Source: Bacteroides sp. GM023 (lineage in GTDB: Bacteria > Bacteroidota > Bacteroidia > Bacteroidales > Bacteroidaceae). From it: a DNA stretch of 64,000 nucleotides. The position numbers and the translations under genes are program-made. Where the stretch lies: assembly GCF_014750685.1 (NCBI RefSeq), contig NZ_JAAXGE010000014.1, positions 347,649-411,648 of the forward strand, given 5' to 3'. Below are positions 43,018 through 53,206 of the stretch, in pieces (position 1 is the first letter of the stretch; every line of letters starts with the position of its first letter). The notes under the pieces are model-generated. The model saw nothing but the letters and a program-made list of their open reading frames with translations. It had not been told where the DNA came from and did not search any database.

Positions 43018-44556
43018 CTAGTTAGAACAATCGACCAAATTATAATCGGTCTTTGCATCACCATATACAGCACGTTGCGGATTGATATACATCGATAGCT
43101 TCCAACCACCGAAGCGGGCGGGAACACAAGTGTTCGGATCGAAATTGTTATACTTCATCTTCAAAGTCGACAATTTGGGTAATATAGAGAATACTGGTGG
43201 AAATTCTCCCGTGAAACGATTAAATTCCATTTCTATCCAAGTCAACTTTTGCAGATTCGGAATATCCGGGAACTCTCCGCTGAACTGATTTGAAGTGATA
43301 TAAAGATGCGTCAATTTTGTCAGACGGTTGATGCTGGCAGGAAGCGGTCCTGAAAGTTTATTCCGTTGCAACTTGATTTTGATGATTTCAGTCAGCCAAC
43401 CGATTTCATTAGGCAGACTTCCTTCCATATTATAATCCAACAAACTCAAATCCACCACACGAAGTTCACCGTCAACCGTATCAAAAAAGACTCCCGGCCA
43501 ATTCGAATCCGACAATGGCAGTTCCGGTTTCCAGGTATATTTCCAGTTTTCTCCTTTGGTAGCCTGATAAATAGCAACTAATGCCAAGCTGTCTTTCAGT
43601 CGTCCGTCAGGTATATTCTTCTGTTCTACGGTCAGTACATCTGTTTTATCGGTTTGCACAAGTGATCTTATAGTTAGTCGAGCCGTGCGTTCCGTACTAG
43701 TGGCAGATACTTTCACAAATACATTTGCATTACCTTCATATTCTGTTTTTTCCAACTCAATCCATCCCGGCGCATCTTCAATCTTCCATTTTCCGTCTCC
43801 GCTAACAGAGAATATGAATTGCGATTCCGCACCATCAAGCATGATTTTCTTGTTTGTCGGTGATATTATTTCCATCTTCAACGGACGAGCGGATTGCGTA
43901 AGCAGAATACTATCTTTCAGTGTCGGGAATTCAACTGACTGGACGTAGATATACATCGAACGGGGAACAATTGTTTCATTCTCAGTCACAATCAGCGAAC
44001 CACTTCCCGATGTTTCACCTTTCTTCGTCATTATCGTACTCCATCCGTCTGTCGCTTTGGTAAATGCACGCCAAGCGGTAGGACTGCTCACTTCAAACTT
44101 CACTTCGGCAAAAGACTCGCCGGACAAAGGTGCTTTCATATCATCCGATTCAATCTTAATTTTATATCCCTCGGGGATAAAGCTGATGGCACATTGTTGT
44201 CTGACAGTCAATGTATCCAATCTCTCTTCGCCAATCGTATTGCGGACTACAATCTTACCAATGCGTGTATCTCCCTTATTCTCCGGCATGGAAAAATAAA
44301 TCGTATCATTATATTCTCCGGCGACCGTGTTGCACGTCAGCCATTCGGACAGACTTTCCGCTTTCCAACGCGCGTTGGAACGGAGCAGGGCATAACCGGT
44401 TTGAGCTTCCGGGGTAAAGTTACCCTCATTTTCAGCGTCGGCACTTATCTCCACCAAAGGGGCGTCCGCTCCAAAAAGATATTCACTTTGTTGGTGGCAT
44501 GCCACCAATAGAATAGCGAAAGCCATTGATGCTAATCTTAGAATCTTATATCTCAT
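43018..44556 (-). CDS. BACON and leucine-rich-repeat surface lipoprotein
   Basis: A 512-residue protein with a lipoprotein signal (FAILLVAC-H, Cys about 20). Two or three BACON-type beta-sandwich repeats follow: LLRSNARWKAESLSEWLTC near 60, FEVSSPTAWRAFTKATDGW near 155, FSVSGDGKWKIEDAPGWIEL near 250, each with a hydrophobic-W pattern and TVRQQ/TVEQK strand. About five leucine-rich repeats lie at 375-480 (LPNEIGWLTEIIKIKLQRNK, LPASINRLTKLTHLYITSN). Likely exposed on the outer membrane to capture ligand for the SusC/D pair. Last gene of the minus-strand Sus-like operon. Confidence 0.85.
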   Translation of the reverse strand: MRYKILRLASMAFAILLVACHQQSEYLFGADAPLVEISADAENEGNFTPEAQTGYALLRSNARWKAESLSEWLTCNTVAGEYNDTIYFSMPENKGDTRIGKIVVRNTIGEERLDTLTVRQQCAISFIPEGYKIKIESDDMKAPLSGESFAEVKFEVSSPTAWRAFTKATDGWSTIMTKKGETSGSGSLIVTENETIVPRSMYIYVQSVEFPTLKDSILLTQSARPLKMEIISPTNKKIMLDGAESQFIFSVSGDGKWKIEDAPGWIELEKTEYEGNANVFVKVSATSTERTARLTIRSLVQTDKTDVLTVEQKNIPDGRLKDSLALVAIYQATKGENWKYTWKPELPLSDSNWPGVFFDTVDGELRVVDLSLLDYNMEGSLPNEIGWLTEIIKIKLQRNKLSGPLPASINRLTKLTHLYITSNQFSGEFPDIPNLQKLTWIEMEFNRFTGEFPPVFSILPKLSTLKMKYNNFDPNTCVPARFGGWKLSMYINPQRAVYGDAKTDYNLVDCSN

Positions 44557-44569
44557 ATTTCTGAATTCG

Positions 44570-45451
44570 TTAGTGGTTTACTTTCTCGAGAATTATATTT
44601 TTCAAGGCATAATAAATAGTCGGGTAATCAGTCGGACCAGCATTTTCATCAATGAACAAACCGGCAAATCCATCAACCTTAAAAAGCAGCCGGTTGCCGG
44701 ACTTTTCTATCTTTATAGGATCCGCAGTAGTATATCCTTCACTAGTCAAACCGATAGTGAATCCTTCTCCTGCCCCATAATCACCGATTTTCTGCTGAGT
44801 GGGCATTGACATACTTCCGTCATTGCCTACAACGAAATACAAATCACCTGCCAATGTAAGAGGAAGGACATTATCTCCGGCAACCAAAACCATATTCTTC
44901 ATGTAATACTTGTTGCTATCATCCAAGTCCTGCACTATTTCTACTCCACCCGGAGTAGAAGACAATTTAGTTCCCTCTACAAAATCCTGTGCTGTAAGTG
45001 TGTAATGCCCCGCCATGGTAATCTTCTCTACATCATCACTAATGATATAAACTTTTATACTGGAAATTTCGGATTTCACTTCCGGATTGTCAGCTTTAAG
45101 ACTAATCGTAAAGGTCTTAATGTCATTCGTGACCTCTTCGTTATCAATGATTTTGACTTTCAATGTAGTCTGTCCGCATACCTCAAATGCCAGCCGGGTA
45201 TCCATCAATTCATAGTCAACACCCGCTACGGCATCCCCATCGGTAGCCGACACTTGAACCGATACTTGCAACGGCATATCCATGTTACATCCCGACAAGA
45301 CTACAGGAATCTCAAGTATGCCGGTATTTTCGCCCACATCAATCTTGTTCTTCTGAAAGCCGACACTGAGCTTCGAATACTCCACTTGTTCCGATTCGCT
45401 ACAAGCAAACAGGAATATCAATATCCACAAATTATATATTATATACTTCAT
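44570..45451 (-). CDS. Calx-beta-like lipoprotein
   Basis: A 293-residue protein with a short lipoprotein signal (IFLFAC-S). Residues about 25-130 resemble a Calx-beta domain (LEIPVVLSGCNMDMPLQVSV, DAVAGVDYELMDTRLAF, VKIIDNEEVTNDIKTFTISL). The C-terminal half is beta-rich with GHYTLTAQDF and a Gly-rich stretch, with no catalytic residues recognised. It lies 29 bp after the DUF4302-like gene and 13 bp before the BACON/LRR gene. Probably a surface-located accessory binding protein of the locus. Confidence 0.75.
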   Translation of the reverse strand: MKYIIYNLWILIFLFACSESEQVEYSKLSVGFQKNKIDVGENTGILEIPVVLSGCNMDMPLQVSVQVSATDGDAVAGVDYELMDTRLAFEVCGQTTLKVKIIDNEEVTNDIKTFTISLKADNPEVKSEISSIKVYIISDDVEKITMAGHYTLTAQDFVEGTKLSSTPGGVEIVQDLDDSNKYYMKNMVLVAGDNVLPLTLAGDLYFVVGNDGSMSMPTQQKIGDYGAGEGFTIGLTSEGYTTADPIKIEKSGNRLLFKVDGFAGLFIDENAGPTDYPTIYYALKNIILEKVNH

Positions 45452-45480
45452 ATTTTATCTTTTTTACTGATGTGCCACAT

Positions 45481-46959
45481 TTATCTATCTACATCTGTCT
45501 GTGTATACGGATAGAGAGTGAAGAAACTTCCCACTACATCTTCCTCGTCAACGACTTTCACGGTTGGGTTGTTTGTATTCAGACCTTGCGCGTACAATCC
45601 CCATCCCCGCTCGTTCAGTAATCTGTACAGCATAGGCAGAGCTGCTTTCGCTTTGTCTCTGGCATACTCGGCATCATCGGGGTAAGCGTCCAGGAACGCT
45701 TGTTCGACAGAGCCTTTCAATGAAATAATCCACATTCTGTCGGCAGATGTTTCAAATGAAACAGGGATGCGCACAAAGGTAGGATTGTTGCCATACAAGT
45801 CCTTGCTCGAGTAACTGGGGTCGGAGTCGGCATAGATGATAGTCAGTTCTTCCGCATATTTAAATGGAATCTTACCCATATCCTTATCAATGTTTTTAGC
45901 GAAGTAAATCACATTGAGATGCTGTTCCATCGGCGCATATGGCGGTCGCAAGTCATCGAAGTACTTTTTGAGGTTGCGTCCTATCGGGTCACCAGTAGAG
46001 TGGTAGACTTCAATACCGAGATAAAGTTTGTCGAATATACTGAAAGGAGTCCGCTGCACGGCCGGCACTTTGTCTGTATATACCACGCGGAGTTGCTGGT
46101 GGGTAGACTCTGTGACGGCAGTTCCATCCTGGCTCACGTCAAATTGACGTATATTCCCGACACCTTTTATCTTCAATGGTGAAACGAGTGTAAAGCCCGT
46201 CGGAGTGATATAAAAAGGAAGAATCTGCATTTGACTGCCCGCAATTTCCGTTGACATATAGAGTACCACTCTCGATTCCGCGTCAATGAGGAACAGGCTT
46301 TCCAACAACTCACCATTGTACTCCAAACGTTGATATTTACCTTTGCTTTCGCTGTAATTTATCGCTTTCTTCACGTCTGCTATACCATTCAGAGTCCAAT
46401 CCGCTTCCGAAGCCGGTTCAAAAACAAAAGTCATTATCTCCTCCGGTTTCTTTCCTACTCCCATATTGGTCTTTCCTTTCATATAGAGCTTTCCGTCCCG
46501 GTAAGCATCAAATATAAACTGGGTTTCGGGACTGGCATATTTATCGAAATATCCGTCACCGTCACTATCTACATAAAATTCATTCCAGGCCGAGAACTGC
46601 GAGAAAGACTCGAATACGAGTTCGGGAAACTGCGAGTAATCAACCCGATACGTTACGGGGTCTTCAATACTGACGCCACCTATATAATAATAGTCGACCG
46701 GGTCACATTTCATCGTGACTTTGCCATCGGCGTCAAAATCCATGAGAATCAGCCAGCGCCCCAGTTTGTCACTGGTTCCAAAATAGGTTTTCCAACCGTG
46801 AGGCGTCTCAACCAGTATGTTTTTGTATTCCGCCTTTACTGCCGCTATTCTTTCTTCGGGAGTTTTGTCGAACACGTTGTCCACCTCGTTGTTCGAGCAA
46901 GAATAACAACCTGCGGCGAGTAACAAGATACCTATTATATTTTTCATTGTATTCTTCAT
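45481..46959 (-). CDS. DUF4302-like lipoprotein of the Sus-like locus
   Basis: A 492-residue lipoprotein (signal ending GCYSC-S). The N-terminal mature sequence (VFDKTPEERIAAVKAEYKNI, then LVETPHGWKTYFG and GRWLILMDFDADGKVTM) is the pattern I associate with DUF4302 proteins, which accompany SusC/SusD and the neighbouring metallopeptidase in Bacteroidota. No enzymatic motif is visible. The start follows the peptidase stop by 1 bp, so translation is tightly coupled. It may be a component of the surface uptake complex. Confidence 0.8.
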   Translation of the reverse strand: MKNTMKNIIGILLLAAGCYSCSNNEVDNVFDKTPEERIAAVKAEYKNILVETPHGWKTYFGTSDKLGRWLILMDFDADGKVTMKCDPVDYYYIGGVSIEDPVTYRVDYSQFPELVFESFSQFSAWNEFYVDSDGDGYFDKYASPETQFIFDAYRDGKLYMKGKTNMGVGKKPEEIMTFVFEPASEADWTLNGIADVKKAINYSESKGKYQRLEYNGELLESLFLIDAESRVVLYMSTEIAGSQMQILPFYITPTGFTLVSPLKIKGVGNIRQFDVSQDGTAVTESTHQQLRVVYTDKVPAVQRTPFSIFDKLYLGIEVYHSTGDPIGRNLKKYFDDLRPPYAPMEQHLNVIYFAKNIDKDMGKIPFKYAEELTIIYADSDPSYSSKDLYGNNPTFVRIPVSFETSADRMWIISLKGSVEQAFLDAYPDDAEYARDKAKAALPMLYRLLNERGWGLYAQGLNTNNPTVKVVDEEDVVGSFFTLYPYTQTDVDR

Positions 46960-46960
46960 T

Positions 46961-47908
46961 TTACTTCATGTTTATTTCGTTCAACCTTTGTAAGATGATT
47001 TCTCGCAAGTGGGTAAGGTCTATTGAGAAGTTACTCACGTAATACTCTTTCACCAATGCCAGTTTCTTGTCGATATTGGCTTTGCCTACATCCAAGAAAG
47101 TCCGTTTGGGGTCTGACGCGATATACGTCTCCTCGAATACGGCAGGTTCCGTCAATAAATAGAGCGATACGATTTCCGCAAAGTCCTCAAACTCGGAAGA
47201 AGTTCCGTAAGGTGTGAGCATTCCTCTCTGAATCGCCATGTTCTGGGCGACGGAGTCTATCTCATGGGTGGTCGGAGAACTGATGCCTTTTCCTATCAAC
47301 TCGGCCTGGGCATTTGTATTTATATCTTTCCATGCCTGTCCGGTATAAGTATCCTCGGTGATTTTATTAAAACCGTTGGGCATCTTGTAGGTCTGGTGGA
47401 TGATGTGCGAAAACTCATGATGCATGGTATGCAACTGCTGAATCACCCATTCCCTGTTTGTCAGGTCGAAATAGTTCAGTTCCGTAAGGGTAATGCGTAC
47501 TCCGGCATCGGCATAGCCCAGTGTACGTGTGCCGTCGGCGTTTCGCAGCTCCGAGCCTACACATACAATCTCCGGTGGAAAATGCTTGCGAATGAACTCA
47601 CCACTCTGCTTCGATTCAAGAATAAATGGTTCTATCCAAAAACGGCGAATCATTTCCCCTGTCGGGATAAGTACTTTGCGCATAGCCGGCGCGACGATAT
47701 AATTAATATCGACATATTTATCAATCCACTGCCAGCGAACGGTAGAGCCATATTTCTCCTGAAAGTTCTCCTGAAAATAAACATCGATCTCATCTGTCGA
47801 TAATTCTTTCGATTCGGGGACGTAGTTCGTACTTTCGTCATCGGAACACGACATAAGACAGCAGAGCGACAAACAACAGATATATAATATACTTCTTTTC
47901 ATATGCAT
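46961..47908 (-). CDS. Zinc-dependent metallopeptidase lipoprotein
   Basis: A 315-residue lipoprotein (signal ending CCLMSC-S). The zinc motif is HEFSH (164-168) in QQLHTMHHEFSHIIHQ, an HExxH site. Downstream acidic and His residues could supply the third ligand (GISSPTTHEIDS, EFEDFAEIVSLY). Length and the SusD neighbour fit the putative zinc-binding metallopeptidase family found in peptide-related Sus-like loci. It is surface-exposed by inference and may trim proteins or peptides before SusC/D import. The start could be Met1 or Met3; the gene begins 1 bp after the susD stop. Confidence 0.85.
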   Translation of the reverse strand: MHMKRSILYICCLSLCCLMSCSDDESTNYVPESKELSTDEIDVYFQENFQEKYGSTVRWQWIDKYVDINYIVAPAMRKVLIPTGEMIRRFWIEPFILESKQSGEFIRKHFPPEIVCVGSELRNADGTRTLGYADAGVRITLTELNYFDLTNREWVIQQLHTMHHEFSHIIHQTYKMPNGFNKITEDTYTGQAWKDINTNAQAELIGKGISSPTTHEIDSVAQNMAIQRGMLTPYGTSSEFEDFAEIVSLYLLTEPAVFEETYIASDPKRTFLDVGKANIDKKLALVKEYYVSNFSIDLTHLREIILQRLNEINMK

Positions 47909-47909
47909 G

Positions 47910-49406
47910 TTAATTACGAATTACTAAATGAGCTTCCGGTTCGGAAGTGTTTTTTCTTTCATTAGGCTGCAAGTTGCCATAAATAATCGCCGATTCGGGA
48001 ACCTGAATGACTTTCCTCGAATCATCGGGTTGCAGAACACGGGTGACTCCCGCTATGTCGGTATGCGTGACGCTCAACTTATGACGACAGATGTCGAACC
48101 ACCGGATTCCTTCTTCCACAAACTCACGACGCTTTTCGTCGAGCACCATTTTAAGACGCAGTTCGTTCGCGGGCACTCCCGGATAGAATCGCTGGTAATT
48201 CTGATATAGAATAGGATAATCCACTGTTCCGGCATAAACGGCCTTCAGGTATCTGCTGAACTGGCTTTCAAATTGCGACAACTTGGTTGTTCCCATCATT
48301 GCCCAGGCTTCGAGACGGTTGAAAAAGACTTCTTCACCCCTGAAAGCGACTTCGATAACGTAAGGATAGCCCGAAGAGGACGTCAGGGAAGTCTTGCGTA
48401 TCAAGTCCCTTTGGAATTTAGGGAGAAATGAAGAGGTTCCGCCATAGCTATAGGATACGGAGAAGCGCAAATCCCTCTGCGACAGCACAAGGCTGTTGTA
48501 CACGTCCTGATTGAAGCGGTAGCCTGCATAACCTTTATAGGCGTAGAGTACATCTTTACGAATCAGTAATAAATTGGACGGCAAAGTGGCTGCCGTGAAC
48601 TTACGTCCCATCATTTCGGAAGTAGTACCGGTATAGATTTGCGTGTAATCACGTATCATCTGCGAGTTGTAGTCATTGCCCAAAAGTTCGGTCGCGTACT
48701 TTTCAGCCTTTTCATAATCTTTCTTGAAAAGGAAAAAGCGCGAAGCGAAAGCCATCAGTGCCGCACGGTTAAAGTGATATTTTCCGGAGTTCTTATAATA
48801 CTGGTCGGATACGAGTTCGATGGCTTCGAGCAGGTCTTTCTCTACAAAGTCGTAAACTTCCTGCACGGTACTGCGTTCGTAGGTAGCCAGCAGGTTTTCT
48901 TCCGGTTTCGTCATTATGACAATCCCTTTGTCAGATACGGCCGTTGCGGGATCGTAGCTCTTTGCAAAGGTGCTCACCAGCATAAAATGCGCGAAAGCAC
49001 GGCAAGCCAAAGCCTCTCCACGAATGGCGTCCTTATAGCCGGGATTGTTTTCTTTCACTTCTTCCAAGGCTTCCAGGGCTTGATTGGCATGTGCTATCGC
49101 TTTATAGTTGCCGCTCCAATAGAAGGAAGGAGTATCCTGTCCTTCTTGTTCCACATCCTGCCAGTTGTATGCCTGTGTCATTTCAGAACGCTGTATGTTT
49201 TTAGGGTCGGCTCCCACATTGTCGCTCATCCATTCCATGAAAACGCCGCTTCCTTCGGGATAAGCGTTGGTGACGAGTTCCGCTATAGTCTCGTAGCTGT
49301 TCAGGCGCAATCGGTTATCGGGAGTTTCATCCAGAAAGGAGTCGCACGAAGAAAGAACCACCACAGCAGATAGTACGACCGCTATTTTTATATATAAATA
49401 CTTCAT
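47910..49406 (-). CDS. SusD/RagB-family nutrient-binding lipoprotein
   Basis: A 498-residue protein with lipoprotein signal VVLSSC-D and the SusD start FLDETPDNRLRLNSYE. TPR-like helical segments include IRGEALACRAFAHFMLVSTF, and the C-terminal domain has RRKEFVEEGIRWFDICRH, a near-invariant SusD signature (usually ERxxE..EG.R..DL.R). It forms the lid over the SusC barrel. It lies 11 bp downstream of susC and 1 bp before the metallopeptidase. Confidence 0.93.
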   Translation of the reverse strand: MKYLYIKIAVVLSAVVVLSSCDSFLDETPDNRLRLNSYETIAELVTNAYPEGSGVFMEWMSDNVGADPKNIQRSEMTQAYNWQDVEQEGQDTPSFYWSGNYKAIAHANQALEALEEVKENNPGYKDAIRGEALACRAFAHFMLVSTFAKSYDPATAVSDKGIVIMTKPEENLLATYERSTVQEVYDFVEKDLLEAIELVSDQYYKNSGKYHFNRAALMAFASRFFLFKKDYEKAEKYATELLGNDYNSQMIRDYTQIYTGTTSEMMGRKFTAATLPSNLLLIRKDVLYAYKGYAGYRFNQDVYNSLVLSQRDLRFSVSYSYGGTSSFLPKFQRDLIRKTSLTSSSGYPYVIEVAFRGEEVFFNRLEAWAMMGTTKLSQFESQFSRYLKAVYAGTVDYPILYQNYQRFYPGVPANELRLKMVLDEKRREFVEEGIRWFDICRHKLSVTHTDIAGVTRVLQPDDSRKVIQVPESAIIYGNLQPNERKNTSEPEAHLVIRN

Positions 49407-49417
49407 GAGTTTATTAT

Positions 49418-52400
49418 TTAAAAGGTTAAGTTTACTGTAAAAGTATACATCCGCGATACCGGTGAAGATACTCCGCCCGAAAGATAAAATTCGGGGTCGA
49501 TGCCGTTCAGCTTGCTGTCAGAGTATAGAAGCCACAGGTTGGTTGCCTGGAATGACAGGTTCACATTGTGTATGCAAGTACCTGTGAGCCATTCTTTCGG
49601 GAATCGGTAACCGACGCTCAGGTCTTTGAGACGGATAAAATCGCCTTTCGCCACTCTTTCGGTGCTCTTGTTATACATTTGATACGTATATTTTCCTTCG
49701 ATACGGTCGTAAGTCCGTTTATCCAAAATGGCGGGAATGGAAGTCCGGTTCTCGTCGCCCGGCATAATCCAGCGGTTCTTCAGCTCTTTCGGGAAAGAGG
49801 AGAAGTCGTCGTAGAACGGATAAAACTCATCGTCCAGACGGATGACATTGCCGTACTTGTAGACGAATCCGAAGGATAATGTCCAGTCTTTATAACGGAA
49901 TGTATTGGTCAGGCCGCCATATCCTTTGGGTTCCAACGGTCCTTCATACTTCAGTATTTTATCGACATCATTGCGCGACTGGAGATTCATATCATAAACG
50001 ATTTCATTGTTTGCCCCGTAGAAAGTAGGGATACCTTCACCGTCGAGTCCTGCAAAGCGAACGGAGAACAAACCTCTTTGAGGATAACCTAGCATGGCTG
50101 TACCTGTGTTGGCTATAGCGGTGGACATTCTTGAGTAATTGTTTAACTTGGTAATCTTGCTTTTATGGAAGTTGATGTTCAGGCTCGTTTTCCAATCAAA
50201 GTCTTTCGTGCTTATATTGGATGAGTTGATGGCAAATTCAAAACCGTAAGATTTCATGTTACCGATATTTCCGAGTTTGATGGATTGCCCACCGATTCCG
50301 GCTGTATTGACATAATCAATCAAGTCGATGGATTTACGACGATAGTGTGCAAAGTCCATCATAATCCTATTGTTGAAAAGTCCGGCTTCGAAACCAAGGT
50401 TCAGTTCGTACATTTTCTCCCAGGTAAGGTCTTTGTTCTTAAGTCCTTTTATGACGTTGTACACTTCATTGTCGGAGGGGCGCAACGTTTGTTCGGCATA
50501 AATAGCCAGTTCCGCACTGGTAGAAGGCCCCATGATACCGTTGTAACCATAAGAGATTTTAGGTTTCAGGGTATTCACCACTTCCGAGATGCCTTTCATA
50601 AAGGTCTCATCATGCATATTCCATGCCGCGCTGACATTCCATGAAGGCAGGTAGCGGGCTTCTCTCGAACTGCCCAACTGATTCGAACCGTCATAGCGGA
50701 ATCCGGCGTTTACAATGTATTTGCCTTTGAAAGAATAAGCGGAATTGATAAATGAAGAGAGTCTTCTGTCCCGTCCTTCGGCATAATCAAAATAGACTTC
50801 ACCCTGTTCTTTCAGATAATAAGTCAGGTCGGGATGAGTCACAACGACACCGCCCTTATCCCAAAGGTATCCCCAGCCTTCGTTCAGCCTTACCTTTCTT
50901 TCTACCTTATTGATTTCAAATCCGGCGAAGAAGTTTACCACATGGTCTAAACCCAACTTTGGCGAGTAGTCTGCCGTCGCTCTGAAGTAGGTATGGCGAA
51001 GGTCTGCTTCATTCGTATTATAGAATCCGCCTTCGGGCAGAATGCTATACGGATTGGCAGTGGGCAAAGAAGGATTTTGGAACAGGAAACGATTGTTGTC
51101 AATGATAGCTTGCGAGTAGTCGGCCCTGTAAGCTTCGGCCTGGTTGGAGAACTCATGGATTTTATGTTCTCTCAATGTATTTGCCGAACGGTATTGGAAA
51201 GAACCTTTCAGAGTCAGTACTTTCAGAGGTTTGTATTCCAAATCCATTTGTGTGGATATATCTTTCACTGTGAGGTCAACGAAGTTGTGACGAAGTTCAT
51301 GCAAGATATTAAAATCGGCAAAGCTCCGGCGAAAGAACTCAAGATTCCCGTTTGAATCGTACGCACGCATACTACGGCTGGTGTTGAGCGCATAGTTGAA
51401 AGGGTTGATGTCAAAGTCGCGGGTAAATTCTCCCGTAGAGGTATCAAAGTTACGGTCTTTCGTTCCCGGCACTCTCTGGTCACGGATATTGGCAGACAAT
51501 TTCAAGCCTATATTCAGTTTGGGAGATACTGCGAAAGTTCCGCGCAATGAAGCGGTATAGCGGTTCACCTTATCAGAGGAGACTGCCATGCCATTGTCGG
51601 TATAGTAACTCAGGGAAGCATAGAAAGTGGTTTTGTCACCACCGCCGGATATGCTCAGTGAATGCTGATTGACCAGCGAATTATGAAACAAGGTATTGAA
51701 CCAGTCTGTATTACTATTGGCATAAGCCGACAGAAAATCTTCATTCAAAGAACCATTCGGTCCCCAATTGATATTCTTCCTTGTTATTTCATCAAACATT
51801 TTACCCATAGCACCGAAGTTTTCGCTGCGGGCAACGGTAGTAATATCAATCCAGCCTTTACGTTCCAGCTCTTTGTAAATCGACATTTCGTCATCAGAGT
51901 TCATAATGTTGAAATTACGGTAACTTGGTTTCTCTTTCAGAGCAATACTACCCGTATAGTTGATAGACAGACGATCTTTCTTTCCTTGTTTGGTAGTGAT
52001 GACAATCACTCCATTCATGGCTTGCGCACCATACAGGGAAGTGGCGGATACATCTTTCAGGATTTCGAAACTTTCAATATCTTCGGGATTCAGACCTGCC
52101 ACGCCCGAACTTAATAACGTAGAAAGATTACCGGACGTCAGTTCTTCCGCGCTTACGCTCATCAAGTCTTCCAGAATCACGCCGTCCACTACCCACAGGG
52201 GCTTATTGGTTCCGTTGATAGAAGAGTTACCACGGATAGTAAGCACGGGGCTTGCGCCGAAAGTGCTCGAGACATTGGTGATTTGCACACCTGCCACTTT
52301 TCCCTGCAAGGAGTTAGTCACATCGGGATTCCCTTTCAGTACAGTTTCGTCCGCATTGACCTTTGAGGCAGAACCGGTGAACATTTTGCGGTTTATCTTC

Positions 52401-53011
52401 TGATAACCTGTGACCACCACATCGCCAAGACTCACAGCATCATCCTTCATTACTACATTCATGACTTTCGTGCCTATCTTTCGCTCGATTGTTTCCAATC
52501 CGACATAAGAGATGATTACTTTATCATCCAAAGAAGCCTCGAAGCTGAAGTTACCGTCAATGTCGGTGATAGTCCCCTGCGTAGTTCCTTTTATCTTAAT
52601 AGAAGCGCCTATTACGGGCTCTTTGTTCTCATCAACGATATTTCCCTTGATAAGAACCGGGGTTTTCTTGTTCTTTACTTGTTTGGGAGTCAGCACAATA
52701 GTAAGATCCTGAATCCGGTAAGAAAGATTCTGTGAAGGAAGTATACTATCCAGTACAACTGTCAAAGATTCATCTTTGCATGAGAAACTGACCGGCTTCG
52801 ACAAGTTTATCAAATCCTTTCGATATAAAAAGGTATAATGTGTTTGTTTCTCTATTGCTTTCAGGCAATTTTCAAAAGACACATTCTCCAAATTTAAAGT
52901 CACTTTCCTGACTGTTTGCTGCGCCGCCGTCCAGGGAGCATTGCAGAATAATAACAAGATGGTTATTATCAGGTATTTCAAACTATTAGATATTTTATTG
53001 CTCATATTCAT
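49418..53011 (-). CDS. SusC/RagA-family TonB-dependent transporter with STN domain
   Basis: A 1197-residue outer-membrane transporter. After the signal peptide, an STN (secretin/TonB N-terminal) domain lies at about 35-105 (VTLNLENVSFENCLKAIEKQ, FLYRKDLINLSKPVSFSC). A carboxypeptidase-regulatory-like domain follows (about 120-200: IKGNIVDENKEPVIGASIKI), then the plug (VVVTGYQKINRKMFTGSA, VWVVDGVILEDL-like, SLYGAQAMNGVIVITTKQG) and barrel ending FTVNLTF. The STN domain indicates signalling to the FecR anti-sigma factor encoded 195 bp upstream. Substrate unknown; the adjacent peptidase and absence of glycan enzymes argue for peptides or glycoproteins. Confidence 0.94.
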   Translation of the reverse strand: MNMSNKISNSLKYLIITILLLFCNAPWTAAQQTVRKVTLNLENVSFENCLKAIEKQTHYTFLYRKDLINLSKPVSFSCKDESLTVVLDSILPSQNLSYRIQDLTIVLTPKQVKNKKTPVLIKGNIVDENKEPVIGASIKIKGTTQGTITDIDGNFSFEASLDDKVIISYVGLETIERKIGTKVMNVVMKDDAVSLGDVVVTGYQKINRKMFTGSASKVNADETVLKGNPDVTNSLQGKVAGVQITNVSSTFGASPVLTIRGNSSINGTNKPLWVVDGVILEDLMSVSAEELTSGNLSTLLSSGVAGLNPEDIESFEILKDVSATSLYGAQAMNGVIVITTKQGKKDRLSINYTGSIALKEKPSYRNFNIMNSDDEMSIYKELERKGWIDITTVARSENFGAMGKMFDEITRKNINWGPNGSLNEDFLSAYANSNTDWFNTLFHNSLVNQHSLSISGGGDKTTFYASLSYYTDNGMAVSSDKVNRYTASLRGTFAVSPKLNIGLKLSANIRDQRVPGTKDRNFDTSTGEFTRDFDINPFNYALNTSRSMRAYDSNGNLEFFRRSFADFNILHELRHNFVDLTVKDISTQMDLEYKPLKVLTLKGSFQYRSANTLREHKIHEFSNQAEAYRADYSQAIIDNNRFLFQNPSLPTANPYSILPEGGFYNTNEADLRHTYFRATADYSPKLGLDHVVNFFAGFEINKVERKVRLNEGWGYLWDKGGVVVTHPDLTYYLKEQGEVYFDYAEGRDRRLSSFINSAYSFKGKYIVNAGFRYDGSNQLGSSREARYLPSWNVSAAWNMHDETFMKGISEVVNTLKPKISYGYNGIMGPSTSAELAIYAEQTLRPSDNEVYNVIKGLKNKDLTWEKMYELNLGFEAGLFNNRIMMDFAHYRRKSIDLIDYVNTAGIGGQSIKLGNIGNMKSYGFEFAINSSNISTKDFDWKTSLNINFHKSKITKLNNYSRMSTAIANTGTAMLGYPQRGLFSVRFAGLDGEGIPTFYGANNEIVYDMNLQSRNDVDKILKYEGPLEPKGYGGLTNTFRYKDWTLSFGFVYKYGNVIRLDDEFYPFYDDFSSFPKELKNRWIMPGDENRTSIPAILDKRTYDRIEGKYTYQMYNKSTERVAKGDFIRLKDLSVGYRFPKEWLTGTCIHNVNLSFQATNLWLLYSDSKLNGIDPEFYLSGGVSSPVSRMYTFTVNLTF

Positions 53012-53163
53012 TTACAGTGTTATGATAGTGAGTTCATTGTGTTTATTGTATAAGAAATTGGTAAATTTCATAGAGTTTTCAACCCTGGTGTTGTCTCTGC
53101 TTTTGTTAGCGTTTCGATAGTGAATTTTCATAATGTATAGTTTTTAGTGAATATTAGTCCCCG

Positions 53164-53186
53164 CCACACGATGTTTTATCGTATGG
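53164..53186. other. Hairpin between fecR and susC
   Basis: ccacacgat / atcgtatgg form a 9-bp stem with one mismatch and a 5-nt loop. It lies 21 bp after the FecR stop. It may attenuate read-through into susC, which would then rely on an ECF-dependent promoter in 53012-53160. No such promoter could be recognised. Confidence 0.4.
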
Positions 53187-53206
53187 TAAAAAGATTGTAT
53201 TTATAG

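Noticed and set aside
43018..53011. Polysaccharide utilisation locus
   Set aside because: SusC/SusD are present, but no glycoside hydrolase, lyase, sulfatase or carbohydrate esterase is; the associated enzyme is a metallopeptidase.
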